A stretch of DNA of 19,981 bases from an uncultured Bacillota bacterium (GCA_946623775.1 CAMORJ010000015.1:1-19981); one strand, 5' to 3'. Shown: positions 1-6,499, counted from the stretch's first letter. Numbers and translations are program-made. The notes: a model not told the origin generated them from the sequence alone.

Positions 1-363
1 CGCTTTCGCCTCTTCCTCGCTTATGGTGGCGGTGTGGCGGGTATCGACTTTATCGATGGAGCCATCCGCGTTGAACGTCGCGACGAAGTAACGGGTATCC
101 TCATCGGCGAACCTCGGGCCTGACTTGAATTCGGGCGGCTGCTGCCCTTCCTCGCTTCCGGGCGGGGGCATCGTCGGGTCGAAGATGCCATCTCCTCCTT
201 CAAATTCCCCTCCTCTTTCCAGAAGAGTCGAGGTCAATTGGTCGCCGCTTGAGACGATGTTGGCCCAGGTGACGATGTTGACGATTCCAAGGATCAGCAC
301 CAGGAATCCGAATATGGTTCCAAGGGACAATAAAATGATTTTCTTCCTTAATCTCTTAGTCAT
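1..363 (-). CDS. Sensor histidine kinase, N-terminal part (runs off window)
   Basis: The reading frame is open from an ATG at 361-363 to the window edge, giving 121 residues. It starts with a basic stretch (MTKRLRKK), then one hydrophobic segment at about residues 9-33, then an extracytoplasmic region rich in Gly, Pro and Glu ending near a segment reading SRxFADEDTRYFVATFNADGS-like, as in the sensor domains of many Firmicutes two-component kinases. The ATG overlaps the TGA of the response regulator gene (ATGA), so the two are translationally coupled and almost certainly cognate. The kinase core (HAMP, H-box, ATPase) lies outside the window, so the assignment rests on context and the N-terminal architecture. 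The stimulus cannot be deduced from what is visible. Confidence 0.8.
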   Translation of the reverse strand, partial: MTKRLRKKIILLSLGTIFGFLVLILGIVNIVTWANIVSSGDQLTSTLLERGGEFEGGDGIFDPTMPPPGSEEGQQPPEFKSGPRFADEDTRYFVATFNADGSIDKVDTRHTATISEEEAKA

Positions 364-1034
364 TTCTTCTCCCCCAATTGGTAGCCGACGCCGCGCATCG
401 AGACGATCGTGTAATCGGAATGGATCTCGTCCAGCTTCTTCCTCAAGGCGGATAGATAGGCCCAAACGACGTTGATCTCCGCTTCGGAGTCATAGTCCCA
501 GACCCTCTCCATCAGCCTTTCGGTGGAAAGGACGGATTTGGAATTCCTGACAAGGGTCTCCATCAGGCGGTATTCCTTGTTGGTGAGCCTTGCCCTTTCG
601 CCGTTATCGCCGATGAGCTCGAAGGTATCGAAGCTCAAGGTGAAGTCGCCATAGCGATAGGATTGGCTGATTTCGCCGCTTCTTCGCAGCAATGCGCGGA
701 CCCTTGCCAACAGCTCGCGGATCTGGAAGGGCTTTGCCATGTAATCGTCGGCCCCGGCATCCAACCCTTCGACTTTATCATCGACTTCCCCTTTGGCGGT
801 GAGCATCAAGATGGGGACGGAGGAGCCTTTCTCGCGGATGGCCTTGACCATGGAGAAACCGTCCATCCTCGGCATCATGACGTCGGCGATGATGAGGTCG
901 ATTTCGTAATCGAAGGCCATTTTGAGCCCCGTGAGCCCGTCATATGCGCATTCGACGTCGTACTTTGCGAATTTCAAAGCGCGCGTGATGGCGCTGGACA
1001 GATCACGGTCATCTTCGACTAAAAGAATACGCAT
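360..1034 (-). CDS. OmpR/PhoB-family response regulator
   Basis: The protein has 224 residues, normal for the family. It has a receiver domain at about 1-115 with the acidic pair E7/D8-D9, phosphoacceptor D51 in the segment IIADVMMPRMDG, T79 and K101 (MAKPF). A winged-helix DNA-binding domain follows at about 125-222 (LTNKEYRLMETL, the RVWDYDSEAE region and the MRGVGYQL wing). It acts in the cytoplasm as a transcription factor phosphorylated by the kinase encoded immediately downstream, with which it shares an ATGA overlap. The start is supported by a strong GGAGGA Shine-Dalgarno site upstream (about 1044-1049). A perfect 7-4-7 direct repeat at 1070-1087, just upstream of a -10-like TAGAAT, suggests autoregulation. 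The regulon is unknown; the CDF transporter gene lies 67 bases upstream on the same strand, so metal homeostasis is one possibility. Confidence 0.95.
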   Translation of the reverse strand: MRILLVEDDRDLSSAITRALKFAKYDVECAYDGLTGLKMAFDYEIDLIIADVMMPRMDGFSMVKAIREKGSSVPILMLTAKGEVDDKVEGLDAGADDYMAKPFQIRELLARVRALLRRSGEISQSYRYGDFTLSFDTFELIGDNGERARLTNKEYRLMETLVRNSKSVLSTERLMERVWDYDSEAEINVVWAYLSALRKKLDEIHSDYTIVSMRGVGYQLGEKK

Positions 1035-1055
1035 AGGCTTTCCTCCTTCAGGGGC

Positions 1056-1061
1056 ATTCTA
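1056..1061 (-). promoter_or_regulatory. Candidate -10 element of the two-component operon
   Basis: On the minus strand this reads TAGAAT, 5 of 6 matches to TATAAT, and lies 21 bases upstream of the response regulator ATG with a good Shine-Dalgarno site between. No good -35 is found at 16-18 bases; that position is occupied by the direct repeat at 1070-1087, as expected for a promoter activated by an OmpR-type regulator. Confidence 0.45.
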
Positions 1062-1069
1062 AACGCGTT

Positions 1070-1087
1070 ACTTAAAACCAACTTAAA
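1070..1087 (-). promoter_or_regulatory. Perfect direct repeat, probable response-regulator box
   Basis: On the minus strand the sequence is TTTAAGT, four bases (TGGT), TTTAAGT: two identical 7-mers with an 11-base period. Tandem direct repeats with this spacing are the typical binding site of PhoB/PhoP-type dimers, which bind head to tail. It sits 8 bases upstream of a TAGAAT -10 in place of the -35, within the 67-base gap between the CDF gene and the response regulator gene. The binding is inferred, not shown. Confidence 0.6.
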
Positions 1088-1101
1088 TATAGACGAAAAA
1101 A

Positions 1102-2241
1102 TCAATCGGAATAATCCTGATCCAGGATCGGGTAGAAAGAATACTCGGGGAACGCTTCCTGCATTTTCTTGCAGATTTCGGCGGCGTTCTCTTCCATTTT
1201 GCTCTCCTGGAAGTCGAATATGAGGTCGTATGTGACCATTTTCTTGTCCTGGTTCACGTAGAATCCATGCATCTGCAATAAAGTCGGATAATCCTTGAGG
1301 ATTTCCCTTAATTTGGTCTTGATGGCGATGGATTCCGGGTCGGATTCGTTTTTGGCGTATACCCCAATCGTCGTGATGATGTGCAATTGGGTGTAGATTT
1401 CGGCTTCGATGATGCGGCATAAGCCATGGATTTGTTTGGCGGAGACGGAATCCTCCAATTCGATATGGAAGGAGCCTATGGTCTTATGGGGGCCGTATTT
1501 GTTTAAGATGACGTCATAGACGCCTTTGACCTCGGGGTGGGAGACCGCGATCTTCTTGATGGCGGTCGCCATGCCGGTGTCATCGCGGTCGCCGATGATG
1601 GAGGAGATCGATTCGCGGATGACTCCGATGCCGGACTTGAGGATGAATAAGCCGATGAGGATACCGAGATATCCTTCGATGTAGAATCCGGCGAACCTGG
1701 AGATGATGGCGCCTATTAGGGTGGATAAGGACAAAAGCGAATCCCATAAGGCGTCGAGGCCGCTGGCTTTCAGCGATTCGGAGTCGGTTTTTTTGCCCAT
1801 GGCGCGGAAGAAGAACCCCAATCCGACTTTGACCAGGATAGCCACGGAGATGAGGATTAAGGCGAGATTGTCGTAAGAAGGCAACGAGCCGCCTTGGTAA
1901 TATCCGACGATGTCTTTGACCGACTCGAAGATGGCGGCTCCGCCTGCGAATAGGATCAAAGCCCCGATGATGGTGGAGGTGAGGTACTCGATTCGGCCAT
2001 GCCCGAATGGGTGTTTTTTGTCTGGGCGCTTGGAAGAAAGCTTTGTGCCGATGATGGTGATGGTGGAGCTTAAGGCATCGGTCAAGTTGTTGACGGCGTC
2101 CATGACGATGGAGATGGAGCCGGCGATAAAGCCGACGATTGCCTTGCCGACAACGAGGAGGATATTGGCCAATATGCCGATCAAAGATGTTTTTACGATT
2201 GTTGATTCGCGCTTTTTCAGCGCCTCTTCATTCCTGCTCAT
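1102..2241 (-). CDS. Cation diffusion facilitator (CDF) transporter, Mn-type metal site
   Basis: A 379-residue CDF-family protein: an exporter of divalent metal across the cytoplasmic membrane in exchange for protons. It has about six membrane segments at residues 15-205 and a cytoplasmic C-terminal region that seems longer than in compact CDF members. The family motif is clear at residues 46-87 (MDAVNNLTDALSS, then HPFGHGRIEYL). The transport-site residues in TM2 are N51 and D55 (NNLTD) and in TM5 D163 and D167 (DALWD), i.e. N-D-D-D rather than the H/D-rich sites of Zn transporters. That pattern is associated with Mn export (MntE-like); the metal assignment is inferred. The start is supported by an AGAAGG site 6 bases upstream. 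It precedes the two-component genes on the same strand with a 67-base gap that contains their own promoter-like box. Confidence 0.92.
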   Translation of the reverse strand: MSRNEEALKKRESTIVKTSLIGILANILLVVGKAIVGFIAGSISIVMDAVNNLTDALSSTITIIGTKLSSKRPDKKHPFGHGRIEYLTSTIIGALILFAGGAAIFESVKDIVGYYQGGSLPSYDNLALILISVAILVKVGLGFFFRAMGKKTDSESLKASGLDALWDSLLSLSTLIGAIISRFAGFYIEGYLGILIGLFILKSGIGVIRESISSIIGDRDDTGMATAIKKIAVSHPEVKGVYDVILNKYGPHKTIGSFHIELEDSVSAKQIHGLCRIIEAEIYTQLHIITTIGVYAKNESDPESIAIKTKLREILKDYPTLLQMHGFYVNQDKKMVTYDLIFDFQESKMEENAAEICKKMQEAFPEYSFYPILDQDYSD

Positions 2242-2267
2242 ACATGCGCCTTCTATTAATCCTTATT

Positions 2268-2295
2268 ATTATGAGCAAAATTAGACGGACCGCAA
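2268..2295 (-). promoter_or_regulatory. Candidate promoter of the CDF gene
   Basis: On the minus strand, TTGCGG (2290-2295) is followed after 16 bases by CATAAT (2268-2273), which is one mismatch from the consensus -10. Transcription would begin about 20 bases upstream of the ATG, leaving a short leader with the Shine-Dalgarno site and no room for a metal riboswitch. The -35 is weak. Confidence 0.35.
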
Positions 2296-2678
2296 TGAAG
2301 ACGCTTAATCAAAAATAGGCATTTTTCTCCATCAATTTTTCGTTAATTGACAAAACTGTGCAAAAATAATTTTTCGCCCGAATTCGTCGTAAACAAACCA
2401 TGTAAAACAGTGGTGGGGACTTCGTAGAGTGGACTCGCTTCGTTTTGGGACTGGAATGAATGCGCCTAGATGCACAGACTCATCATTCAAGCCGGCGAAC
2501 GCGCTTGGCCAAAGGGGGGAAAGAAAAGGGATTGTGTAATCAAAAGAAGGGCAAGTTTCCATTCAACGCCCTACCTATGGCTCTTTTAATCTGCTTTACT
2601 CATTATTCAATCGCAAAATTGTCGCACTGCGAAAGCAACAAATTATGTATTAAAAGTGTCAAATGGTGCGTTTTGCCT
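2296..2678. other. Long divergent intergenic region without recognisable gene
   Basis: About 380 bases between the CDF promoter and the GPH-transporter promoter. Composition is A/T-rich at both ends, with a purine-rich run near 2511-2550. A perfect TTGACA occurs at 2347-2352 on the plus strand, but I see no good -10 at the right distance. Frames open through it on both strands, but none has a Shine-Dalgarno site or recognisable protein. It may hold transporter regulatory sites or a small RNA; I cannot identify either. Confidence 0.4.
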
Positions 2679-2707
2679 TTGAAGTTCACGCGTGTGTTTT
2701 TTATAAT
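2679..2707 (+). promoter_or_regulatory. Promoter of the GPH transporter gene
   Basis: TTGAAG (2679-2684), a 17-base spacer, then a perfect TATAAT (2702-2707). Transcription would start near 2714, about 28 bases before the ATG at 2742. This rules out upstream in-frame ATGs as starts. The same -35/spacer/-10 arrangement (TTGAAG, 17, TATAAT) recurs at the tRNA promoter at 17972-18000. Confidence 0.8.
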
Positions 2708-2741
2708 GAACAGGCAAAACCTAACATTAAGGAGAATCACT

Positions 2742-4844
2742 ATGGCAGGTAAACCGACAAAGGGCGGTTTGATGTCGTCTCGCATCAAATCGGCCAATGT
2801 TAAATTTTTCCCTGAAGCGGTGCTGGGCTATTTAGGCGGACCATTTTTCGCATTGATCCCCAATGGCATCATCAACGTCTTCTTGACTCAGTATTGGGTC
2901 AATGTCTTGGGGCTTCGCGAAAATGCGGACATGTTCACGTGGATGTTGCCGCTTTTCTCGTCCATCTTCATCGTCATTGGCAACCTTTTGGTTGGCAAAT
3001 TGATGGAAGGCAAGCCTAGGAAAGCTGGCAAAGCAAGGCCACTTCTCGTATTGTCTGTCCCGGCAATCGCCGTTGCCATCATCGCGTTGTTTATGGCTCC
3101 AAATCCCTACAATGGGCAAGGCGTCTATAACCCTGATGTCTTGATTTGGACCTTAATCGTCGTCGCGATCGGCTATAACCTCTTTTACGCATTCGCTTGG
3201 CCGCTTTATTACACCTCCCACAGCGCCATGGTCAACCTCTCTACCAGAAACGCCACCCAGCGTTCCTTGCTTGGCACCCTCGTTATGGCGGGTCAAGTCG
3301 GTGCTGCCGGCGTTGCTGGCATGGCAGGTGGCCTTCTCGCCGACTTGCTTGGCTTATTGCCGACAAAACTCAATGTTGCAAGCGAAATTGTAAACTACGA
3401 GGTGAATAAAGCTAATGCAGCGACCTTGGTCGCTAAGATTTGGCCTGATTTGAATACCTTGAATTGGACTGAAGACCAGTTTGTTTTAAAACTGGCTGAT
3501 GCCACGCAAGAGCAGATTAATTCCGCTGCTCAGGCAAGCGCTAACAGCTGGTTCAATAAGCTCGACATGACCTTGAATATGGCCCGTGCCGATGCCAATA
3601 ACAGATGGTTCATCATCATGATCGTCCTCGTCGCTGCCCTCGTCGTCGGCGTCGCCCTTGAGTTCCTCTTCACCCGTGAGAGAATCACCGAAGAGCAATT
3701 CGCTTTGCAAGAAGCGGGAGAAGGGGAAGGCGAACAACCCAAAGTCGTGGCCAAAAAAGTTAAGATGGCCGACCAAATCAAAGTCTGCCTCCACGACAAA
3801 TATTGGTGGTTTATCATCTTGTTCTTCTTGCTCTACCAATTGGGCGGCATGTTGAAGAACAATGGCCAGAACTTCTATTCTCAAGCCTGGACCGGCGGAA
3901 CTTCCTTGTCTTCGCTAATCGGTACTTTGGGCGCAATCCCAACCGCGGCAGGCATGGTCATCGTTTGGCCGCTTGCCCATAAATTCGGCAAAGCCGTCAC
4001 CATCAAATGGGGTGCTGCGTTAGCGGTAATCCTAGGCATCATCGGCTGGATCCCTCTATTCATCAACACGAGCGACGTCGGGCTTATCTCGACTCTCTCC
4101 GTCATCGGCTTCTGCGCCAAAGCAATCGGCACCGTCCCTGCGATGTATGTCTCCGTTGCGTTGATGTCTGACGTCCTCGATCACCAGGAAGCGGTCTATG
4201 GCATCCGCACCGACGGCTTCACCATGTCCGTCTATGGCTCCATCATGATCGCCATGACCGGCATCTCCAACGCCATCATCCTTGCCATCAACAATATGTG
4301 CGACATCGGATCGTTCGGACACAAAGCCGCCATGACGAGCGTCTTCTTCGGCGGCGAAATGGTTTGCTACCTCATCATCTTCTTCATCTTGATGTTCATG
4401 AACGTCGAGAAATTCAGCGATTTGGATCATGTCGCCATCGAGGAAAGGCAAAAAGCCGAAGCCCTCGCCGCCGGAATCGAATACGTTCCTGCCAAGGTTC
4501 GCCTTGCGCAAGAGCAGGCCAAGGCCGAAGAAGAAGCCAGAGCCGCTACCATCGAAGAGCTTCGCGTGAAGTGCGAGAAGAAAGGCTTGAACTTCGAAGA
4601 AGAGCTAGCCAAGTTCGAGGCTGCTGAGCAAAAGAAGGCCGAAGAGGCCGCTGCCAAGAAGAAAGCGGCGGAAGAGAAAGCCGAAGCCAAGAAGAAGGCT
4701 GAGGAAGAGCGTATCGCCGCTATGACTCCTGAGCAGAAAGCCGCTCTTGAAGCGCATGCTCAGAAGAAGGCCGAAGAGCAGAAAAAGCTAGCCGAAATTC
4801 ATGCTGCTATGGTCCAAGAAGGCCATAAAGTATTGAACCCCTGA
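2742..4844 (+). CDS. GPH-family (MelB-like) sugar symporter with C-terminal coiled coil
   Basis: A 700-residue membrane protein. The core (about 20-555) is of the glycoside-pentoside-hexuronide:cation symporter type (MFS_2), shown by the N-terminal GYLGGPFFALIPNGIINVFLTQYW segment region and the late SDVLDHQEAVYGIRTDGF-like segment typical of the family. It imports a sugar with a cation; the substrate is not evident. Two additions enlarge it beyond the usual 450-500 residues: a polar insertion at about 208-285 between TM5 and TM6, predicted outside the cell, and a roughly 145-residue Ala/Glu/Lys-rich tail (about 555-700) predicted to be a long cytoplasmic helix or coiled coil. The ATG is fixed by AAGGAG (2729-2734) and by a promoter at 2679-2707. 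It is monocistronic, ending at a terminator. LacS-type relatives carry an EIIA domain at this end instead. Confidence 0.85.
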   Translation: MAGKPTKGGLMSSRIKSANVKFFPEAVLGYLGGPFFALIPNGIINVFLTQYWVNVLGLRENADMFTWMLPLFSSIFIVIGNLLVGKLMEGKPRKAGKARPLLVLSVPAIAVAIIALFMAPNPYNGQGVYNPDVLIWTLIVVAIGYNLFYAFAWPLYYTSHSAMVNLSTRNATQRSLLGTLVMAGQVGAAGVAGMAGGLLADLLGLLPTKLNVASEIVNYEVNKANAATLVAKIWPDLNTLNWTEDQFVLKLADATQEQINSAAQASANSWFNKLDMTLNMARADANNRWFIIMIVLVAALVVGVALEFLFTRERITEEQFALQEAGEGEGEQPKVVAKKVKMADQIKVCLHDKYWWFIILFFLLYQLGGMLKNNGQNFYSQAWTGGTSLSSLIGTLGAIPTAAGMVIVWPLAHKFGKAVTIKWGAALAVILGIIGWIPLFINTSDVGLISTLSVIGFCAKAIGTVPAMYVSVALMSDVLDHQEAVYGIRTDGFTMSVYGSIMIAMTGISNAIILAINNMCDIGSFGHKAAMTSVFFGGEMVCYLIIFFILMFMNVEKFSDLDHVAIEERQKAEALAAGIEYVPAKVRLAQEQAKAEEEARAATIEELRVKCEKKGLNFEEELAKFEAAEQKKAEEAAAKKKAAEEKAEAKKKAEEERIAAMTPEQKAALEAHAQKKAEEQKKLAEIHAAMVQEGHKVLNP

Positions 4845-4868
4845 TTGATTATCGGGTGAAATGATGCC

Positions 4869-4900
4869 AAAAGGAACCGTGAAAAATCGGTTCCTTTTTT
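4869..4900 (+). terminator. Rho-independent terminator between convergent genes
   Basis: An 11-base-pair stem (AAAAGGAACCG pairing with CGGTTCCTTTT), an 8-base loop and a T run to 4900. It follows the GPH gene by 24 bases. On the minus strand the same stem is followed by TTTT, so it may also terminate the fic transcript, whose stop codon is at 4916-4918. Confidence 0.9.
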
Positions 4901-4915
4901 ATTGTTTTCCAAAAC

Positions 4916-5860
4916 TTACTCGTTCTCTTCCGGGAAAGGAATTTCGAAATACGCGCATAGTTTTCTGACTTTGTCTTGCCCGGTTTTGCAAGTGTCGATT
5001 AAATATCCTTTCGCGTTGTCATATTCCCTCAAACCGCGGTAATAGAATAGCTTAATCTCGTCGTCGATTATTACGGGAAGATATCCTAATCTGAGGCATT
5101 CTTTCATCATGATAAGCCTTCCGACTCTGCCGTTCCCGTCTTGGAAGGGATGGATTGATTCAAAACGGTAATGGAATTCAACTATATCCTCGAACGTGAT
5201 TAAGTCTTTTGAATAATACGACGAGAGAAGCTTTGACATCTCTGCTTGGACTTTGCCGGGAGCAACCGTCTTGTTTCCTCCGACTACATTGGGCATTCCT
5301 TTGTATTTGCCGACATTAAAACCGGGGAGTTTTGAGTCGCTGGTATTGTTTTTCAGTATGTAATGCAACTGCTTGATGAATTCTTCGCTTAAAGGCTCCA
5401 TGGCATTATTGATGACATAGCGGATGCAGTCGAAGTGGTTAATCGTCTCATTAATGTCATCAATCGAAGCGACTCTAGATCCATCAGGCAATAAGGTATT
5501 GGTGTCGAAAATATAGCGGGTATCGTCCTCGGTAAGTCTATTGCCTTCTATATGATTGGAATTGTAGGTCATGACAATTTGGAATTCGTGGTAAATCCCG
5601 CCTTTGGTGCCGCATCTCATTTCGTTCAATAACGCTTGGTAAAACGGAGAGATTTTTTCATCGGGGATAAAGGAGACGACCTTTTCAGGCGTGACACCCA
5701 AAAAAGTGCATATGCGGCCTATAATATCTAAGGATACGGGCTCGTTATTGCCGAGCTTAGCCAATGTTGCAGAAGAAAGCTTTGCGCCTTTGGAAAGCGC
5801 GGTCTTGTTCAAACCTTTCGTTTTTAACGTTTCAAACAATGGAGCATATGAGCATTTCAT
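4916..5860 (-). CDS. HTH-Fic protein: Fic AMP-transferase fold with N-terminal DNA-binding domain
   Basis: A 314-residue protein. An XRE/Cro-type helix-turn-helix occupies about residues 10-65. A Fic domain spans about 90-300 with a complete active-site motif H237-PFQDGNGRVG-R248, so catalysis is expected; most Fic enzymes transfer AMP from ATP to a target hydroxyl. Upstream of it lies the inhibitory motif S101xxxE105-G, the [S/T]xxxE[G/N] helix whose Glu blocks productive ATP binding; on the N-terminal side of the Fic core this makes it class II (self-inhibited). The flap region GKYKGMPNVVGGNKTVAP is also present. The start at 5858-5860 is chosen from the GAAGGA site 9 bases upstream and the promoter at 5882-5910; the frame runs on upstream but without support. 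Two identical palindromes at the promoter suggest autorepression by the HTH. The base composition looks more A/T-rich than the neighbours, compatible with transfer. Target unknown. Confidence 0.92.
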   Translation of the reverse strand: MKCSYAPLFETLKTKGLNKTALSKGAKLSSATLAKLGNNEPVSLDIIGRICTFLGVTPEKVVSFIPDEKISPFYQALLNEMRCGTKGGIYHEFQIVMTYNSNHIEGNRLTEDDTRYIFDTNTLLPDGSRVASIDDINETINHFDCIRYVINNAMEPLSEEFIKQLHYILKNNTSDSKLPGFNVGKYKGMPNVVGGNKTVAPGKVQAEMSKLLSSYYSKDLITFEDIVEFHYRFESIHPFQDGNGRVGRLIMMKECLRLGYLPVIIDDEIKLFYYRGLREYDNAKGYLIDTCKTGQDKVRKLCAYFEIPFPEENE

Positions 5861-5881
5861 GAGATGTATTCCTTCGGAGTA

Positions 5882-5910
5882 ATTATATCTTTGCGTTCGC
5901 AAAGGTACAA
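5882..5910 (-). promoter_or_regulatory. fic promoter with operator in its spacer
   Basis: On the minus strand TTGTAC (5905-5910), a 17-base spacer, then a perfect TATAAT (5882-5887). The spacer (5888-5904) is filled by the proximal palindrome (5889-5904), so a protein bound there would block RNA polymerase. The predicted leader is about 15 bases and begins around the Shine-Dalgarno site. The -35 matches only 3 of 6 bases. Confidence 0.65.
5889..5904. repeat. Palindromic operator, proximal copy
   Basis: CTTTGCGTTCGCAAAG: 7-base arms around a 2-base centre. It is identical to the copy at 5919-5934, and the identity extends to 21 bases (5887-5907 and 5917-5937). It lies between the -35 and -10 of the fic promoter. 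The likely ligand is the Fic protein's own HTH domain (inference). Confidence 0.75.
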
Positions 5911-5918
5911 CGGAAAAT

Positions 5919-5934
5919 CTTTGCGTTCGCAAAG
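5919..5934. repeat. Palindromic operator, distal copy
   Basis: An identical CTTTGCGTTCGCAAAG palindrome, centred exactly 30 bases from the proximal one (close to three helical turns), lying upstream of the fic -35 and downstream of the neighbouring GAF gene's stop. This spacing suits cooperative binding of two dimers. There is no T run, so it is not a terminator. Confidence 0.75.
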
Positions 5935-5957
5935 GTAATGAACAAGAAAAAAAGATC

Positions 5958-6392
5958 TTATTCGATAAAGAAACGCCCGAGGAGCATGGCTGCTTGGCGA
6001 AGGACGGATACGTCTTCACGAACCAATTTGCCTTTTGGATAATCGATATCGAACACCGCACTGCCGACCTTGGTGCAATACTCGCTCGCGGCAGTTTCAT
6101 CGCAGCAGATATAACCCGAAAACGCATGCACGTCATCAACGATTTGCTCTTTTTCCGTTTCATAGCAAACGCCGACGACGCCTTTTCCATAAGCGATAAC
6201 CTCGCAAGCGGGAGTGCCTTGGAAATAAGACAAGGCTAAGTGCTTTCCATTATCGACATAAAAACCGATCCACGCGCCTTCCGGCATGTTTTGACGAAGG
6301 AGCGACAGGCAATTGAGGATCTTCCCTGTCTTGCTGCTTTCGTCGATTGATTCTAATTCGCCTTGCAATGCAAGCAAAATGGATTCGTCCAT
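5958..6392 (-). CDS. GAF-domain protein, free methionine-(R)-sulfoxide reductase-like
   Basis: A 144-residue single-GAF protein of the fRMsr (MsrC/YebR) family, which reduces free methionine-R-sulfoxide in the cytoplasm. Family hallmarks are W41-IGFY, the FQGTPAC segment (C63), DVHAFSGYICCD (C97), the Glu of ASE (E104) and the DID motif at 115-117, which form the substrate pocket. Of the three conserved Cys (E. coli C84, C94, C118), the first and third are kept but the middle one is V73 in GKGVVG, with a Cys three residues later (C76). The enzyme may therefore use an altered Cys arrangement or be inactive. The start has no Shine-Dalgarno site; a good promoter places the transcription start at or next to the ATG. 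It lies 97 bases upstream of fic on the same strand. Confidence 0.85.
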   Translation of the reverse strand: MDESILLALQGELESIDESSKTGKILNCLSLLRQNMPEGAWIGFYVDNGKHLALSYFQGTPACEVIAYGKGVVGVCYETEKEQIVDDVHAFSGYICCDETAASEYCTKVGSAVFDIDYPKGKLVREDVSVLRQAAMLLGRFFIE

Positions 6393-6398
6393 GCAGCT

Positions 6399-6427
6399 AT
6401 TATGGAATTCTTGCTTGTTTTGGTCAA
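6399..6427 (-). promoter_or_regulatory. Promoter giving a probably leaderless mRNA for the GAF gene
   Basis: On the minus strand TTGACC (6422-6427), a 17-base spacer, then CATAAT (6399-6404), each one mismatch from consensus. Only 6 bases separate the -10 from the ATG at 6390-6392, so transcription should begin at or beside the A of the start codon. No Shine-Dalgarno sequence is present. Confidence 0.65.
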
Positions 6428-6441
6428 TGACGCGCGAGCTT

Positions 6442-6465
6442 TAGGAAGCCCTTTTGGGTTTCCTA
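6442..6465. repeat. Inverted repeat between divergent promoters
   Basis: TAGGAAGCCC, a TTTT loop, GGGTTTCCTA: ten pairs including one G-T. It lies between the -35 elements of two divergent genes and overlaps the first bases of the rightward -35. There is no T run, so it is more likely an operator than a terminator. The binding protein is unknown. Confidence 0.5.
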
Positions 6466-6492
6466 GACTATCAAGATTGGCTGGAATATAAT
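6464..6492 (+). promoter_or_regulatory. Promoter of the O-antigen-ligase-like gene, probably leaderless
   Basis: TAGACT (6464-6469, 4 of 6 matches), a 17-base spacer, then a perfect TATAAT (6487-6492). An ATG at 6494 lies one base after the -10 and would not be transcribed; the ATG at 6500 is 7 bases after it and coincides with the expected transcription start. No Shine-Dalgarno site precedes it. Confidence 0.65.
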
Positions 6493-6499
6493 CATGGGC

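Noticed and set aside
2242..2267. Manganese riboswitch (yybP-ykoY) upstream of the CDF gene
   Set aside because: The predicted leader is only about 20 bases, too short for the element, and its motifs are not seen.
2460..2741. N-terminal extension of the GPH transporter by 94 codons
   Set aside because: The promoter at 2679-2707 and AAGGAG at 2729-2734 lie inside it, and the extension has no family resemblance; the real start is 2742.
5889..5934. Palindromes as a tandem terminator of the GAF gene
   Set aside because: No T run follows either strand, the loops are too small, and one copy sits inside a promoter.
5887..5937. CRISPR-like array
   Set aside because: Only two copies of a short palindromic unit with a 9-base gap; no spacers of CRISPR length and no cas genes.
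5861..6190. Longer Fic protein start upstream of 5860
   Set aside because: It would run through the promoter and both palindromes and into the GAF gene; the 5860 ATG has a Shine-Dalgarno site.
6442..6465. Hairpin as a terminator
   Set aside because: No T run on either side and it lies between divergent genes, where no transcript ends.
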